NCBI GenBank assembly: GCA_963930645.1
Contig: OZ005648.1
Coordinates: 868,001-932,000 of the forward strand
Length of the DNA stretch: 64,000 bases
Direction: 5' to 3'
Source of the DNA: Salticus scenicus
Lineage: Eukaryota > Arthropoda > Arachnida > Araneae > Salticidae
In this document: positions 45,489 to 58,651 of the stretch, piece after piece
Layout of the letters: each line of letters begins with the position of its first letter
Numbering within the stretch: position 1 is the first letter of the stretch
Position numbers and translations under genes: made by a program
Notes under the pieces: model-generated
What the model was told of the DNA's origin: nothing
Database searches by the model: none
What the model saw: the letters and a program-made list of their open reading frames with translations, nothing else

Positions 45489-45737
45489 TCACTTTCGGTA
45501 TATTTCCTTTTTCCCCTTCCCTCTGACGAAGAGCGGGTTATTAGAGAAAATGGTTTTCCACGATGACAACCAGATCAATGTGTATGCACAGGAGCACAGG
45601 AACCTCAAATCTTGATTTTCACTAAAATTGGAGCCGCCGTTTGCTTTCTGTAGTATAGGATGAACAAAATGGGACCAGCGTTGATTAAACAGCATGGTGC
45701 ATTTAACATCTTTAAAAGAAAATAAATAAATAAAAAC
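45489..45737 (-). other. Possible exon or chance ORF
   Basis: On the minus strand 'ttattttcttttaaag' at about 45722-45737 resembles a splice acceptor, and an open frame of about 74 codons follows with balanced composition (KCTMLFNQRWSHFVHPILQ), ending at 45489. GC is higher than in the neighbourhood. Other frames in the same stretch are closed. I do not recognise the product; support is weak. Confidence 0.2.
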
Positions 45738-45799
45738 ATACAATATATACATTATATAATTTTACATGTGTCTCGTTTATTATAACTTTGAGTTGCCTC

Positions 45800-48700
45800 T
45801 TTTTTAATAATAATTTTTTAAGTAATTTTGAATTATTATTTGTAATGGTGAGTTTATTTTGATCTATGATTTTAAATGGCTATTGGATTATCATTTTTAG
45901 TGAATTTTTTTTATTTTGATCTTCGTTTTTTCTGGTTTTACTATGGGTGTTTCGGGCCTGTGAACAAAGCAATTCTTAGCTTTTGCTTTCTTTGTGACAG
46001 AAAAACATACATTTTTCAGCATATTTGCATTCTACCAGACCCTCGAAAACGTTAGAATGCAAATAATGCTTTTTTCTCATTCCAGTTTCCAATAATTCAT
46101 TTCGATTTTACTTTATTTCTTTTTTGGTTTAATTTGGGTAGTCTTCGCTTATGATCCGAATAATTGTTTTAATACTGAAATAAAATCATCTTTAAATTTC
46201 AAATTTTTGCACTGATAATATTGTATTACTATATATATATACTTTAAAAGAAAATTATTTTTGCGTTGGTAGATTACTTATCTAACTTTCAGCCTCTTGT
46301 TTTTTAGCCAAAATGTTAGTTAATGAACATCAACACAAAAGAGTCTAAGCATCTTTTAAAAGCAGTTCAATTAAAAATGGATGACATAAAAGTTTTAATA
46401 CAAATTATTCAAAAGAACAGTTTATCATGGGACGAAAAACATATTCAAAAGAACAGTTTATCATAGAAGAAAATTCGATTATGTAAAATCTAAAAAATGT
46501 GTGATAATAATTAATTTATAATAAATAAATAAATAAATAAAAATAAAACAAAACATATTCAAAAATAATATATATAAAAATAATAAAATAAACATATTCA
46601 AAAGAACAGTTTGTCATAGAAGATAATTCGATTATGTAAAATCTAAAAAATGTGTGATAATAACTAATTTATAATAAATAAAAATAAAATAAATAAATTC
46701 TTTGAAAATTAAACGTTTTGTGTGCATGTAAAATAAATATTTAATTCTAGGCGTCCTGACTGATTGGTTTTCATCCTCTGATTGGTTTGACATCCATGAA
46801 GCGGTATTTTTGCGTATTTTCTTGATACTTTTTTAACAATTTCATTGGCAGTCTAATTAGGCTTCTTTAAAAGCTTCATCCATTGTCACCAGAATTTACA
46901 AAAAAAAAAAAAAAAAAAAAAAAAGAAGAAGAAAGAAAAGATAGAAATTATTTTTTTTCCCTAATAAGTTATAAAAATAAAATTCCGTTGAAAAATTTCG
47001 GAAGCAAATTTTTGCAGTTTTCAATTAAAATTTGGTAGGAATTCCCACCGACGACGAAAAAGTTCAGTTGGAATAGAAAATTGAATAGTTTATGGAAAAG
47101 AAGGAAGTAGATGGAAAAACATTTTAAGTATTGATTTAAAATATATTTTTTAAATAAATTTTCGTAAAGTAAGTTACTTCAATATTACTCGATAATCAGA
47201 GACTGGAGAAACTGGATATTAATTTGTGAAACAGAGGATGCATAATGATATATTTACAATAAAAATTCAAAATATCGCGTAATTCAATATCAGTTACATT
47301 TAAATAAATACTTGATTAAATTATCCAATAAGTTTTATTACTACTGCTCGTGCTCACTTAACAGTAAATATATTTTCATCATAAAAGGAAAAAAAAGGCA
47401 TATTATAACCAAATGTAGGATTTAATATATTATGTATGTACGAAATTGAAGCAATAACTTGTTTCCTCGTTTTCTTCTTTTGCGCTTATTAAAAAAAAAG
47501 AACATGCAAACATAATATTTGGATGGCATATCTTTTCATACCATTACTCAAATTTTGTATAACTTTAGCGTAAGTAATAATTTTTAAACTAATAATTATT
47601 CAGTTTAAAAAAAAAAAAAAAAAGCTTTGAAAAAATGAAAAGTTTTTCCAATTTTAGAAAAAAAAAAAAAAAAAAAATCCTCAAGGAAAAATAGTCATAC
47701 GGATTCACTAATAAATAGGTGAAGATGTACCTACATGTATCCATGTGTTAGATTAAAACCGGATTTTTCTTCCTGTACTCCATATTCCGTTTCTTCTTTA
47801 TTTCACATAGGAATAACTTAAAAATACATACTATATACATACAAACATGAAAATTGGATAAGACGTTCATTATAGAATTATTTATCGACATTTTTATTAT
47901 TCTGGTGATGCTCATAGTTTACAAATTAGTAATAATATTTTTTCAAAATGTTCGTTATAAACGTAAAAGAAAAATGAATATATAAAGACAAGTTGGAATT
48001 TAGTTTGACATTTGAAGGTATGTGCCTCTTCACCTATCTGTAATGCATCCTGAACACCATTTTTCATTTAGTTTTCTTTTCTAAAATTATTGAAATTTTT
48101 CATTTCTTTCAAAGCTTACACTTTAGAGAAAAATTTAATAATTATTAGATTAAAAATTATTACTTATTCTAAAATTATATAAAATTATATTAATCATATG
48201 ATAACAAACATTCCATTCAAATTTTATGTTCATTTGTTTATTTCTTTAAAAGTAATGCGCAAAAGAAGAAGACAAGAAAACAGGTTGTCCCTTTAATTTT
48301 GAATGCAGGTTGTTTCTTGAACTTTAACTATAACGAATATTGTCCCAAAAATAAATCATTTAAATATAGAAAGAACATAACATCAAAAGAAATGACACAG
48401 AGTAATCGCCAGAACCAGGATTTTTATTAGCCACATGGAAATAAAATGAGGTTACACTGTAACTACATGGATGGGAATTTAGAATATCGGAGTTTAATTT
48501 TGAACAACGAGCTGTATATAGTCAATGAATTTAGAAAAACCCCTGTCTGGTAGGAGGGTCGATCATAGCTATTGCGAAATATGGACTATTGTTATACGGC
48601 TTCATTATTGCACTACGTCATTATAATAAAAATTCAAAGTCGGAAATTGAATTCCAAACAATATATTGTCAGTATTTACCCCCTTTTCGATAGGGAACAT

Positions 48701-49200
48701 TCCATAATGAACTTGAATACTATATATCAGTTTCAGGGAGTTAGAACGCGGACAGACAGGCATAAACAATATTCAACTATGTTGGAAAGTGTTAATAAAA
48801 GAAACACAGTAAAATCTTCCTAAGAAAGCCATTCACAATGATGTAAAAAAAGGGCCATTTAAAGAAGTCGCCTTTTTCTAGAAGAATCATTCAGAAAATC
48901 ATAATTCAGGCAAAAAGTGTTATGAATGGAATGGATTCAATTATTCAAATTTACAATATTTGTCTATCCTGTTTGTAATGAGTCATTATTGTTAGTCTCA
49001 ATTTTAAATGCTTTTTTGCAGTCATTTTGTTTCTAGGAATTTTTTTATATTCTAGATCAAATTGATCAAATTAACAAAATTTCTCAATGAATAAGTGGTC
49101 TTTATTAAACCCAATGAAAACTCTTGGTAAACATAATAGGTTTAGCTTGTAATTTTCAATTTAAACAGTGCATAATATTTTAACATAGCTATTTAAATTC
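45800..49200. other. AT-rich DNA with a duplicated segment
   Basis: No gene. 46439-46598 and 46599-46740 are a direct duplication of about 155 bp ('caaaagaacagtttatcata', 'gattatgtaaaatctaaaaa') separated by (AATA)n. 46023-46034 and 46053-46064 are a perfect 12-bp inverted pair (ATTTGCATTCTA). Poly(A) runs occur near 46905, 47610 and 47660. The 83-codon ORF at 48572 shows no recognisable features. Confidence 0.5.
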
Positions 49201-49210
49201 AACACTACTT

Positions 49211-49393
49211 CAGTGTTGCCAGACTTTGCGACATTTTTATTCAATAGCCACCAATGATTTTGAGAAGTGATATTGGATATACACAACAGAAGAATCGGAT
49301 CGGAGATTCGTCTATTATATGTATCAAATATCACTTCTCAAGATTATTGGGGACAATTGAATAAAAAAGTCGCCGCAAAGTCTGGCAACTCTG
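49211..49393. mobile_element. hAT-type MITE (CAGTGTTGCCAGAC ends)
   Basis: Ends CAGTGTTGCCAGACTTTGCG and, reversed, CAGAGTTGCCAGACTTTGCG. Flanks CACTACTT (49203-49210) and CACTACTC (49394-49401) differ at one base. The arms remain similar for about 65 bp ('gaagtgatatt..' words). 183 bp, non-coding. Confidence 0.87.
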
Positions 49394-49527
49394 CACTACT
49401 CTCTTAAAAGCTTTTTAAATTATTGCTTGAATACTGATAGGACACAAAATTCACTTTTCCAAGCCTGAATTTCACCTATAATCTGTACATTAAAAACTAT
49501 AAAGTTTTATTAAACACTTCTTGGTAT

Positions 49528-49773
49528 AACTTCAGTATATCCCCACAGCTGAATTTGGCGATTTTTCTTTGGCGCCGTTTTGAGCAATAACGATGTCGTT
49601 CTGGACTGTTTGCGATATAATATGGCAGAATATATGTTGTTTATTTTGGATTTATGATTTATGATTTAGATTATGATTTTATCATTTATCATTTATGATT
49701 TTTAGATTTATGATTTAGCCATAATCGCCAACAAAAAAATCGCCAAATATCGTTGTGGGGATATACTGAAGTT
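49528..49773. mobile_element. MITE with TATATCCCCACA ends and TTATGATT minisatellite core
   Basis: Left AACTTCAGTATATCCCCACA and right, reversed, AACTTCAGTATATCCCCACA are identical over 20 bp, and both arms continue to 'TTTGGCGATTTTT'. The centre (49648-49722) is made of irregular TTATGATT/ATCATTTA units. The target duplication is not clear, so the superfamily is unknown. Confidence 0.8.
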
Positions 49774-49851
49774 GTTCCCACTTCTTTTTTCTACCGGCAT
49801 ATATTCATAGTAAATACCTGCTATAATTTCAAAATTGGAGAGCAATAGGAT

Positions 49852-49997
49852 CAAAGCCGTAGCAAGGGGAAAGAGAGGGGTTTGGGGGTTTAAACAATCC
49901 CCGAAATTTTGCAGATTTATTGAAATTTTTTGAAATAAACTTCACTTTTCACACTCTAAACTTCACACTCTTGAAAAATTCTTTGACTACGGCCTTG
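49852..49997. mobile_element. Small MITE related to 8749-8908
   Basis: Ends CAAAGCCGTAGCAAGGGGAA and, reversed, CAAGGCCGTAGTCAAAGAA. A G-rich block and 'aacaatccccgaaattttg' lie inside, similar in plan to the element nested at 8749-8908. The possible 8-bp flanks AATAGGAT/AATAAGAG match at only six positions. Confidence 0.6.
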
Positions 49998-50242
49998 AAT
50001 AAGAGAGTTTTTTGAAAGGAGTTACATACGAAAAGTGATCAATTCACATCAAGAGTTAAACAATATTACCTGCTCTCGCAAAATCTGACCCTTAACAGAG
50101 ATATGTATTTGTACATGTATTTTCACTAAATCGAGGTGAATCAGTATTAAAGCCAAAAAGAAAATTTGGGAGCGAGAAAGTTCACCCTTATAGGAAGTGG
50201 CCTAAAATAGAGGTGCACTTTTTGACAGATTTTTGATTGCTG

Positions 50243-50701
50243 CACTGAGAAAAAAAATATACCGCCTTTCTCTAGAATGAATAAGGGGCCATTTTCTAAA
50301 TCTCTTAACTAGAAATACAGATTTCCGAGCTATGCGCATAAGGCACACCCATAAACTGAATAGACGAAATGATCGAGAATTTCTAGTCTACACATTTCTA
50401 GATGGTGAAACAATATTCTGAATCTTTTGTACGGTGAGAAATTCTCGCTTGATTTTCTAGAATTTGGTAACAAGCCAAGATCATAGTTGCTGAAACCCGC
50501 CTCTTGTATTCACATTTATTTGCAGAGATTTTTAAATAACTTTGCCCTCGAGAATATAGGCAAACGCTCTAGAATTCTAATAGGGTTTCTAGAACTCGCT
50601 TTCCAAGGGGACTAGAATTTATAAGGATTACATGGAAAAATTTTTTTTTCTATAGCCACAATTTAGATTCTAGATATCAGTAGCAGAATTTTTTCTCAGT
50701 G
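50243..50701. mobile_element. MITE with CACTGAGAAAAAA ends
   Basis: Left CACTGAGAAAAAAAATATA and right, reversed, CACTGAGAAAAAATTCTG. Many TCTAGAA/TTCTAGA motifs occur in between (about 50269, 50305, 50396, 50455, 50570, 50587, 50672), in both orientations. A tandem copy of the right ~80 bp follows at 50735-50818 ('agccacaatttagattctag' again), so the right end is duplicated. No target duplication was identified. Confidence 0.6.
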
Positions 50702-50936
50702 AAGAGGTTTCTAAATTGCACTGCATACGATTTTCATCACTAGATGACATGGAAATATTTTTTTCTAGAGCCACAATTTAGATTCTAGATGTTAGTTACA
50801 GAATTTTTTCTCAGTATGGTGTTTGCTTAACTATGACAGATAATCATTTAAATTGATTTTACTGAAAATCTTATTCAATCATTCCAATATGAATTTAAGT
50901 TTTTTCCCCCTTTAATTATAAGTTTTTGAATGTTAA

Positions 50937-50990
50937 TGTTTTTGAGGGGGCTTCAGTCCCCTAGCCCCACCCCCTTGGATCCGCCACTGA
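50937..50990. repeat. Half copy of the CAGTGGCGGA hAT MITE
   Basis: 'gggggcttcagtcccctagc' followed by 'cttggatccgccactga' matches the right half of 44956-45132. The left half is missing. Confidence 0.7.
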
Positions 50991-50999
50991 AATTAATGT

Positions 51000-53540
51000 A
51001 TGTTATTTAAGTTCACGGTGACATCATGCTATCTACTAAACAGCGGAAATAGTTTTTGAACAGAATCCCGCAAAAGATTTGAGATGCATTATAGTGTTTG
51101 AGACTATCTGTTCAATGCACATTTATATATGCATATATGAACAACCTAACGAAATTATTATACATTATTCAGGTAGATAAAACTTTTTTTTTTTTTTTTT
51201 TGAAGAATTAAGAATTGTTAGCGTAATTTATTGGTTTACGGAATCCAGCAAATTTTTCCTGTGCGTCATATGACATAAATATAAATTACCCATTGTAAAT
51301 TATGAGAATTCTTTTACTCTACTGCGTAGTAAGTAAGCAAGTTTAAAACAATATACAAGGTTACATAAAACTTTTTCTTTTTTTTTTTTTAATGTGTTAC
51401 GTTTGAATGAAATGCTAGTATTTTGATGCCAAAATCACTCTATTAGAGCAATAAATATATTTTTCAATCTTCAGTCTATTAAAAAAGAACAAATGGGTAG
51501 ATATAACAAATACAAAAAAAAAGGGAGGGGGGGGGGGACTAAAGGCTAAATCTAAAAAAAAAAAAAAAGTGCTGAGAAATCTTATTTCCTATTCTATTCG
51601 GAATTTTAAATTTAAAAATGCTCAGGAAAAAAAAAAAAAAAAACTTTTCACAGACGATATAATTTGATTCGAGTAAAACAATGTTTGAATAGTTATTATT
51701 AACCTCTCCATCATTTTCCTTTTCAACGCTTTTAGAAAGTGAGAAAAAACAGAGTTCTCACAAAATCCCTACAAAGAAAATCCGCTCTGCTGATACACAA
51801 CGGAGGCTTTTTTTTAATGTGAAAAAATCCACCCTTACTCCGAGAACTCCTCACTTCCGTCTGTCCTCACCTGGCTGCCAGTTCCCAAGAACTCCTTCCG
51901 GACGTTACATTTTTTTTATTTATTTATTTATTTCATTTTTATATTAGCGATTTTGAATTTCTTCCTCTCTAGCCCTACACTGGTGTCGTTTCAGATGTAG
52001 AAAGTGGGAAAAAATGAAGATACAGATGTTTTATGAAATTTAAGGCCCAGTTTAAATAAAAAAAGAATGAAAACTTTGCAGTTTATTATTTATTAATTTT
52101 CTATTTGAAATAAATAAATAAATTTAAGAAATGTGAATGAACGGTGGATATAAAAACCTACGAAGCGTTCAAAGAGAAAATAGTTTAAAGCATCTTCCCT
52201 CTTTCTTTCATGGCGTGTTTCAAAAAAAGGAGAAAAAAATATCGGCCTGCCATCGATTTTGAAACACTTTTTAACTGTATTTACCCGTCAGTTAAAACCA
52301 TAAATGCTTTTTGACATCATTAGTATTCTTAAAAATAATAATAGTAACAATAATAACACAATTAAAAATAATTATGCAGCAATTTCTCTCAGATAAATTC
52401 AACTGTTTTTTGTAACAAATTATTGTTAGCGTTCAAGACCGAAACTAGAAAAAAAAAAAAAAAAAAAAATTGGCGATTCAAACTTTAATACATACTGTTG
52501 ATTGTTAAAAATGAGGCTTAACTGAAAAATTTTCGACAAATTTTCTATAGGAATTCTTTATTATATGTGAAAAGAGGATATTAATTTCATTTCAGGTTTG
52601 ACGCTGAAGTTCTTAAGAAAATAGTCCTTTGTGAGTATCGTATCCAGATTATCTTGTGAATCCCTGTATACAATCCAGTCATGCTGTTTGGAATATATAA
52701 TGTGCCGTAGTGAACATGAAAGACATACATCCGTTTCATAGAATTCTAAAAATATTTATCAAACGAAAATTGCGGACGGATATACTGACAGACAAACGAA
52801 CGGAAAACAGACAATTTTTAATTTTATTGGAAAGTATTAGAAATTAAGTCAAATTTATTAAATGAGATATCAATGAAACATATTCATAAAATAATAATAA
52901 TACATAGATAAATATAATAACATTAAATAATAATAATAATAATACATAAATAAATATAATAACATTAAATAATAATAATAATAATACATAAATAAATATA
53001 ATAACATTAAATTATAATAATAATAATAATAATTTATTTATATGAAAAAATAAAAATGTTAAGGGTTGAATTGTTTTAACTTTTTTCCATGTGTTCTGCA
53101 TGAGAAAATCTGAAAAATTGTACGTTTTATTATAAAATTTTTCTTACAGCTATAGTTCTTGTAAGATACTTATATCTTTAAATTTCAACAGTAAACAAAA
53201 GAATAATAATAATAATAATAATAATAAAATTAAGGTATCAAGCTTTTATGTAAATCGATGACTGAAGGATCGACTTTTTTGATGCATCAAAAATTGTTTA
53301 TTTACTGTTTTTGTCTGCAGTGATGAAACATTGTTAAAAAAATTTCTAGATATTCATTAGAGATAGGAAAAGTTCTGTTTACCTGGAAACAACAAATAAA
53401 AATCTCTCCTAATCGGATGGAAAGTACTCGTAGATAATTTGTATTTAAGGGGAAAAACAATTTTGTGTTATTTTTTAAATAAATTTTAAAGGAGGAACTT
53501 TTTAAGTTTCCAAAGCATCCTTTCTTTTGCTTGTACAATA
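51000..53540. other. AT-rich DNA without genes; AAT-rich tandem block
   Basis: 52891-53035 holds about three units of 51 bp built from (AAT)n plus 'acataaataaatataataac'. 51780-51910 is a GC-richer patch ('cctcacctggctgccagttc') of unknown nature. G9-10 at 51527, poly(A) and (AAT)n at 53203-53226. The 78-codon minus ORF at 53302 has no visible domain and is not called. Confidence 0.45.
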
Positions 53541-53552
53541 ATGAATACCGGT

Positions 53553-54170
53553 CACAGTTCTGCGCGGGTCGGAAAAATTAGATCCGCATCCGGTCCGCAG
53601 AGTGACTTTTGGTCCGCGACCCGAACCGAACCCGCAGTTTCTGACCCACAACCTTCAATGTTCAATTTATGTTATATAAGAAACAAAATTAAAATTGTAC
53701 TAAACAAAATATATTTTTTTTTAATTATTAAAATATTTTTTTCACCAAGTATATAATTATAAAAAAACTGGTATACAATTATACTAAAAATTACGTGTCT
53801 AATTTTATTTAAAACTTCATCGTATAATATAACAAAACTGTTTTTTGTAATAAAATTTCTATTAAAAAATACACTTTTTCAAATATATTGAAAGTATATT
53901 TAAATAAATAAATAAATAAGCAAATAAACTTTGGAAGGCAAATAATTTTCGCATGTAACGTTTTAAACGTTAAGCATTTGTATTTACGCCGCTGTTGGAA
54001 TCAAACGCATGTTCCTATGAATTATTATGAAGAGAAAATAATTTAATATCTGTATTAAAATGGTTATATTCATTTAAATAAAAACTTTCAAAGTAAAATA
54101 ATATGCGGGTAAAACCGCTGGTCACATATGAATGCTAACTGGACCCGCACCAACCCGATGCATAACTCTA
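53553..54170. mobile_element. hAT-like MITE with CGGGTC-rich ends
   Basis: The left end reads CACAGTTCTGCGCGGGTCGG and the right end, reversed, TAGAGTTATGCATCGGGTTG. Further inside, 'gacccgaaccgaacccgcag' on the left faces 'tggacccgcaccaacccga' on the right. Flanks ATACCGGT and GTATCGAT agree at 5 of 8, all differences being transitions, compatible with an old 8-bp duplication. AT-rich centre, no transposase; the ORF at its left end is arm sequence. Confidence 0.65.
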
Positions 54171-54729
54171 GTATCGATGTTACAATCGGATAATCAAAGC
54201 AAAAAGGCAGTAAGGGAAATTCCGAAGGACATAAAGTATCCTATTTAATTTCAAGGATAGCTATTAGTGAAATAGAAATCCATTTATAAAATATTTATTG
54301 CTTTAAAATTTCATATTACGATCTTTTCTTGATTATAAAAGTTTTACTTTTTTCAGTATGAGAGTCAAAAACATTTAATATAATTTATCTTTAACTGATT
54401 CTTACGCCATCCCAATAAAACTTTTAAACAGGTTGTAAATTTAATGAGCTTTTTCCATCCCATACTTCAAAAACACACCAAAATAAATTGAATCACATGT
54501 AGAGCGATATTAGCAACGCCAGAAAACCCAGTGTAATGGAACGTCCTTCAATTTCTATTACGTTAAAATTTCATTCCTTTTCCGTGTCTTCCGCACTCCT
54601 GAACATCTGTGTCTGAGTGGTGCATAATAGCTGTCTGTTAAAAAGAGCATCATCCTGGGAAAAAATAAGAAGTTACGTTTTATTCTCTGTTTACAAATAC
54701 CATTCAGGGTGTGATGGCGACACATCCTC

Positions 54730-54762
<33 letters not shown>

Positions 54763-54834
54763 AAGTTTTTCAGATTTCAATGACTAGTTTCAAAAACACT
54801 TAAAATGTTGAGATCGAAAATCTTGTATTACATA

Positions 54835-55675
54835 TAAGGTAAACGCACCAGACCCTGTACCCTTAGAGACTTTTAATTTTAAACTCTGAAAATAAGCTAC
54901 CTAAAAATTCTGAAGATTCGAGCAATGCTCAGGAAGGGAGTTATAGTCCTTTACTGTTAAACCCTTTAACAAAAAAAAAAAAAAAATAATAATAATAATA
55001 ATAATAAAATAAAAGATAATAATTCCTGCCATTAGTTTTAAAATAATGTTAGTTTAACTAAAAAATTTTCATTTTATTGTGATTTTGCCGTTTTCTTCTT
55101 ATCACTTTGAATAAGGAAATGAAATTTTATTTGCTTGCTCTCTGCTTATTTTTAACTGATTTCGTCTACCTTTTGCTTTCATATGATTAAAATAAGTATG
55201 CAGATTTCATTTATTGTGCTGTTTTTTAAATCTTGTATTAACACATAGTATTTTTATGGGTATCCACACTGGTGTCAAAAAATGTCATCATGACAAGTAG
55301 TGGACAGCCCTGTCCACTACTGGCTCATGTGGCTTTTAATGCCATATCGAGTAGTGGACTCAGTACTGTAATCTAGCAATTTTAGAGTTGAACTTTAAAG
55401 CAAAAATTCAAAGGGGTCCACTACTGGAACAAAAAAGGATCCACTACTGGGTTTTTAGTGTGTCCACTACTGGCTCATTTTATGCTCTTCAGATTTTTGA
55501 CTTTTTACATATATAAATGCTACAATTAGCAATTTTCATAATACAGTCGTGTTAAGAAAGAGTTAGTAAAGGTCTGAATTATTAATTATTTTTTGAAACT
55601 CTAAAATTTAGGAAATTACACAAAAAATAGCCGGAAAATGTCCTTAAAGTGTCCACTACTGGTGCGTTTACCTTA
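54835..55675. mobile_element. Non-autonomous element with seven TCCACTACT motifs
   Basis: Terminal inverted repeats TAAGGTAAACGCACCAG (54835) and CTGGTGCGTTTACCTTA (55675) are perfect over 17 bp. The right half carries seven copies of TCCACTACT or its complement (55296, 55313, 55350, 55417, 55440, 55463, 55652), most within TCCACTACTGG. TA may be the target duplication. The interior has a poly(A)-(AAT)n block at 54971-55008. No ORF. Superfamily unknown. Confidence 0.75.
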
Positions 55676-55689
55676 ATCATTCAGCTAAA

Positions 55690-56233
55690 CTGAAAAATGG
55701 ATATTCAGCACAAAGCCGTAATAAAAAAAAAAAAATATTTTCGGAAGGGATTCAAATTTTATTACATAACGCTGAGTGTGTTAACATAATGTAATATATT
55801 ATTACCCTTATTACTGGATTATTTAAAAAAAGGATTTATCAATATATATATATATATATTTGGGGGGGGGGGTGGTATGATAAATATATATCATTAATTA
55901 TTAAAATATTATCCAAAATAAGTTTAGAGTTCTAAAATTTTGCTTATTACAATTAAAATATGTTGATATAATAATATAGGGCTATAAAAAAGTTAAATCT
56001 CAAGGTTTATTTATTTATTTTTTTATAGTATATAAACCAAAATTTTTATACTTCGGCTTACTCGTTTTAAGTAATCGTAAGGTATTAAAAATATCTATAA
56101 TATTTTATTCTGTGGTAAAATGAAACATTTCATTTATTCAATATCTTTCATGAAAATTTTCAAACTAAAAATCTAAATTTGCAATTAATTACAGCGATTT
56201 TAAATGTATGTACAAATTGGAAAACTTAAAAGT

Positions 56234-56264
<31 letters not shown>

Positions 56265-56684
56265 CCCTAACAGAAAAACAGCACTTATCCGCTCGAGCCG
56301 ACAGCTTAACGATATGTATACTCAAAAATGGACCCCCTTGGCGGCTTTTAAATTTTTATTGTCTTTTCGACAACGTATTAAAATGGCTGTCGCAATTGCA
56401 TAAGTAAAGATCTTGGCGAGAAAGTCCGAGCTACTTCGGTGCTGAATTTCAAATTTTGTCAGGAGGTCCTATGTTAAAGCTGTTCCATTTCTTGAGCACG
56501 ATTTTTCTCAAAAAAAAAAAAAAAAAAAAAAAAAAATTAAATAATTTTTAATTTGATGCGAGAGGAAAAAATGAAAAATAAATAAATAAATAAATAAATT
56601 TTTTAAGTATACAAAAGGCTTAAAATAAATAAATTAATTAAAGACTTGGCCCTCAATTTAAATAAAAGAAAATTGCTACATATT

Positions 56685-56720
<36 letters not shown>

Positions 56721-57760
56721 CAAAAATAAATATATTTCCTTCTATTATTAGATTTTAAATTTGTATTGTGTAATTTATTTTTAAAGAATTTACAGTTTTA
56801 AAGTTAAAGTTAATTTTGTGTCCTTTCTATTATTCTTAATTATAATATATGTGTGTAAAACTTTATATTTTATATACATATTTGCTGAAACACTGTATTA
56901 GAAGAACTTTTTAAACAATTTTTTTTCCTCTCCTGAAGATTATTCTCAAATACTTTAAGAGAATTCTAAAATCTCATTATTTGAATGAACAAGTTTTATG
57001 AATGAAATCTTGTTTACATTATTCATTCTCTTACTTCTGCTTTAAACGAAACATTTTTTGAGGAAAAATAAATTTTGATGATAGAAAAAATCATGCCAAA
57101 TTACTACTTTTAACATATAAAAGGCCGAACGCTCCCATGTCATAGCGGGTTTAAAAAACATTCCCATAAAATATTTGAAGACGAGTAAAATAAACAATCT
57201 TTGGATGGAATAAGTATCTGCCTTCTAGAATGTACTGCTGGTTATATGAACCGTTTCTTCTTTCAGCATGGCTTGAAACTCCCCTTTTTCAAAGAAACAG
57301 ATTCCCTGAAGCCAAACGTATATCTTTCTGAAATATTTCTTAGGAAAAACAGCCCCTTCTGTTTTTAGAAGTTTGAAAAAGCAAGTACATTTCCCCAACC
57401 TGTTGATCAGTGCAAGTGCAAGCCTTGAGGTCAAGTTCAACAGCAAAAACTATGGAATGTCTTTTAGGACATATTTTTCCACACGAAGCGCAACTCTATT
57501 CTCTATTATTAAACTAAGCACTATCACGTGCATCTGAAATATTCAGTAAAGACGAAATATCGTATTTTTGGGTGATACATTTCATACTATTGTTGCTAAA
57601 ATAGAAAATTGAATTTATTATTATTGTTATTTACAGTTTAGACAGTTAAAGACATTATCTAATGATATTTTAAAATATTAATTATCTTTTCAGAGTACAA
57701 AAAAATGAACACATTTGGTGCATTTATATGAATATAAGTTATTACGTGTGCGCGTGTGCG
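55690..57760. other. AT-rich DNA without a proven gene
   Basis: Poly(T)/poly(A) runs at 56237-56264, 56511-56537 and 56688-56716; a G11 run near 55862. 57225-57446 carries a 73-codon minus-strand ORF of balanced composition; on the plus strand 'ccgtttcttctttcag' at 57251-57266 resembles an acceptor. The two readings conflict and neither is supported further. Confidence 0.35.
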
Positions 57761-57771
57761 GTTGTATGTGT

Positions 57772-58651
57772 TAGAGGTATGCATGGGCTAGGGCTTGGCC
57801 TAAAGCAGGGGAGAATAGTCAAACAGGCCAGATTTTGCTGGAAAAGCACAGACGACCTTTTTATTACTAAATGTTTCAAATGAAATTATGAAATTGGATT
57901 TTTTTTTCTTTTCTAAAGTAAAGGTTTAGAATTTTGTGCATAATGTAAAAATCTTTGCAGGTTGGAAAATTAAATTATTTCTTGCTGTTAGTATACATCA
58001 TATAATTTAATATAGACATAATTTTTTCTCAATCTACTCAATATTAATTTTTCTTATTTATAAAGTTATCTTAAAAGCATTGCAAAAGAGTTGAATGCTC
58101 TGTGAAAAGCAAACGACTGAACGGAGCTGCCTATCCTGTCTTGAAATAACCTAAACCTGAGAGAGTCAAGTCCTTGACTAATTTTTATTGATATCCCGGG
58201 TCTGGAAAGCTAAGCATATATTTTATCCCAGAAAGGGTTTTCTGTTTTCAAACTGAGATAAAAGCATTGTCATCCACAACCTAAAATAAATTAGAATTAA
58301 ATACTTCTCTATAGTCAGAATTCCTTTGCATTAAAAGGCGGACACAAATCGCAATGTACAGACTTTTCACGCGCACGCATGCATGCACGCTGTAAAGACT
58401 TGCATCACTCTTAAATTATCCAATACGTTTTATATTTTTTGGGAAAGACACAGACATTGTTGACAAAACTGCTAAAACGCTGTAAGAGGCATATTTCAGT
58501 TTTCGTTTTCAATTGTTTTAGTTTTATTTTTACATCAGGTCGGGACAGATCCAGGCGAGATTTCTATTTTTATGTCGAGCAGCCCCAAGATCGATATTAT
58601 GTGGTCCGGGCCGGACCCAGGCCTGAAATTTTCGTCCTGTACAGACCTCTA
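57772..58651. mobile_element. hAT-like MITE (TAGAGGT ends)
   Basis: Starts TAGAGGTATGCATGGGCTAG and, reversed from the right, TAGAGGTCTGTACAGGACGA. Flanks GTATGTGT (57764-57771) and ATGTGTGT (58652-58659) match at 6 of 8. 'GGGCTTGGCC' on the left and 'GGCCTGGGTCCGGCCCGGAC' on the right (reversed) are similar. TAGRGGT ends plus about 8-bp duplication fit hAT. The 76-codon ORF at the right is arm sequence. Confidence 0.65.

Noticed and set aside
57225..57446. Minus-strand 73-codon ORF as a terminal exon
   Set aside because: Composition is acceptable, but there is no convincing acceptor on that strand and the plus strand shows a competing splice-like site; evidence is too weak to call.
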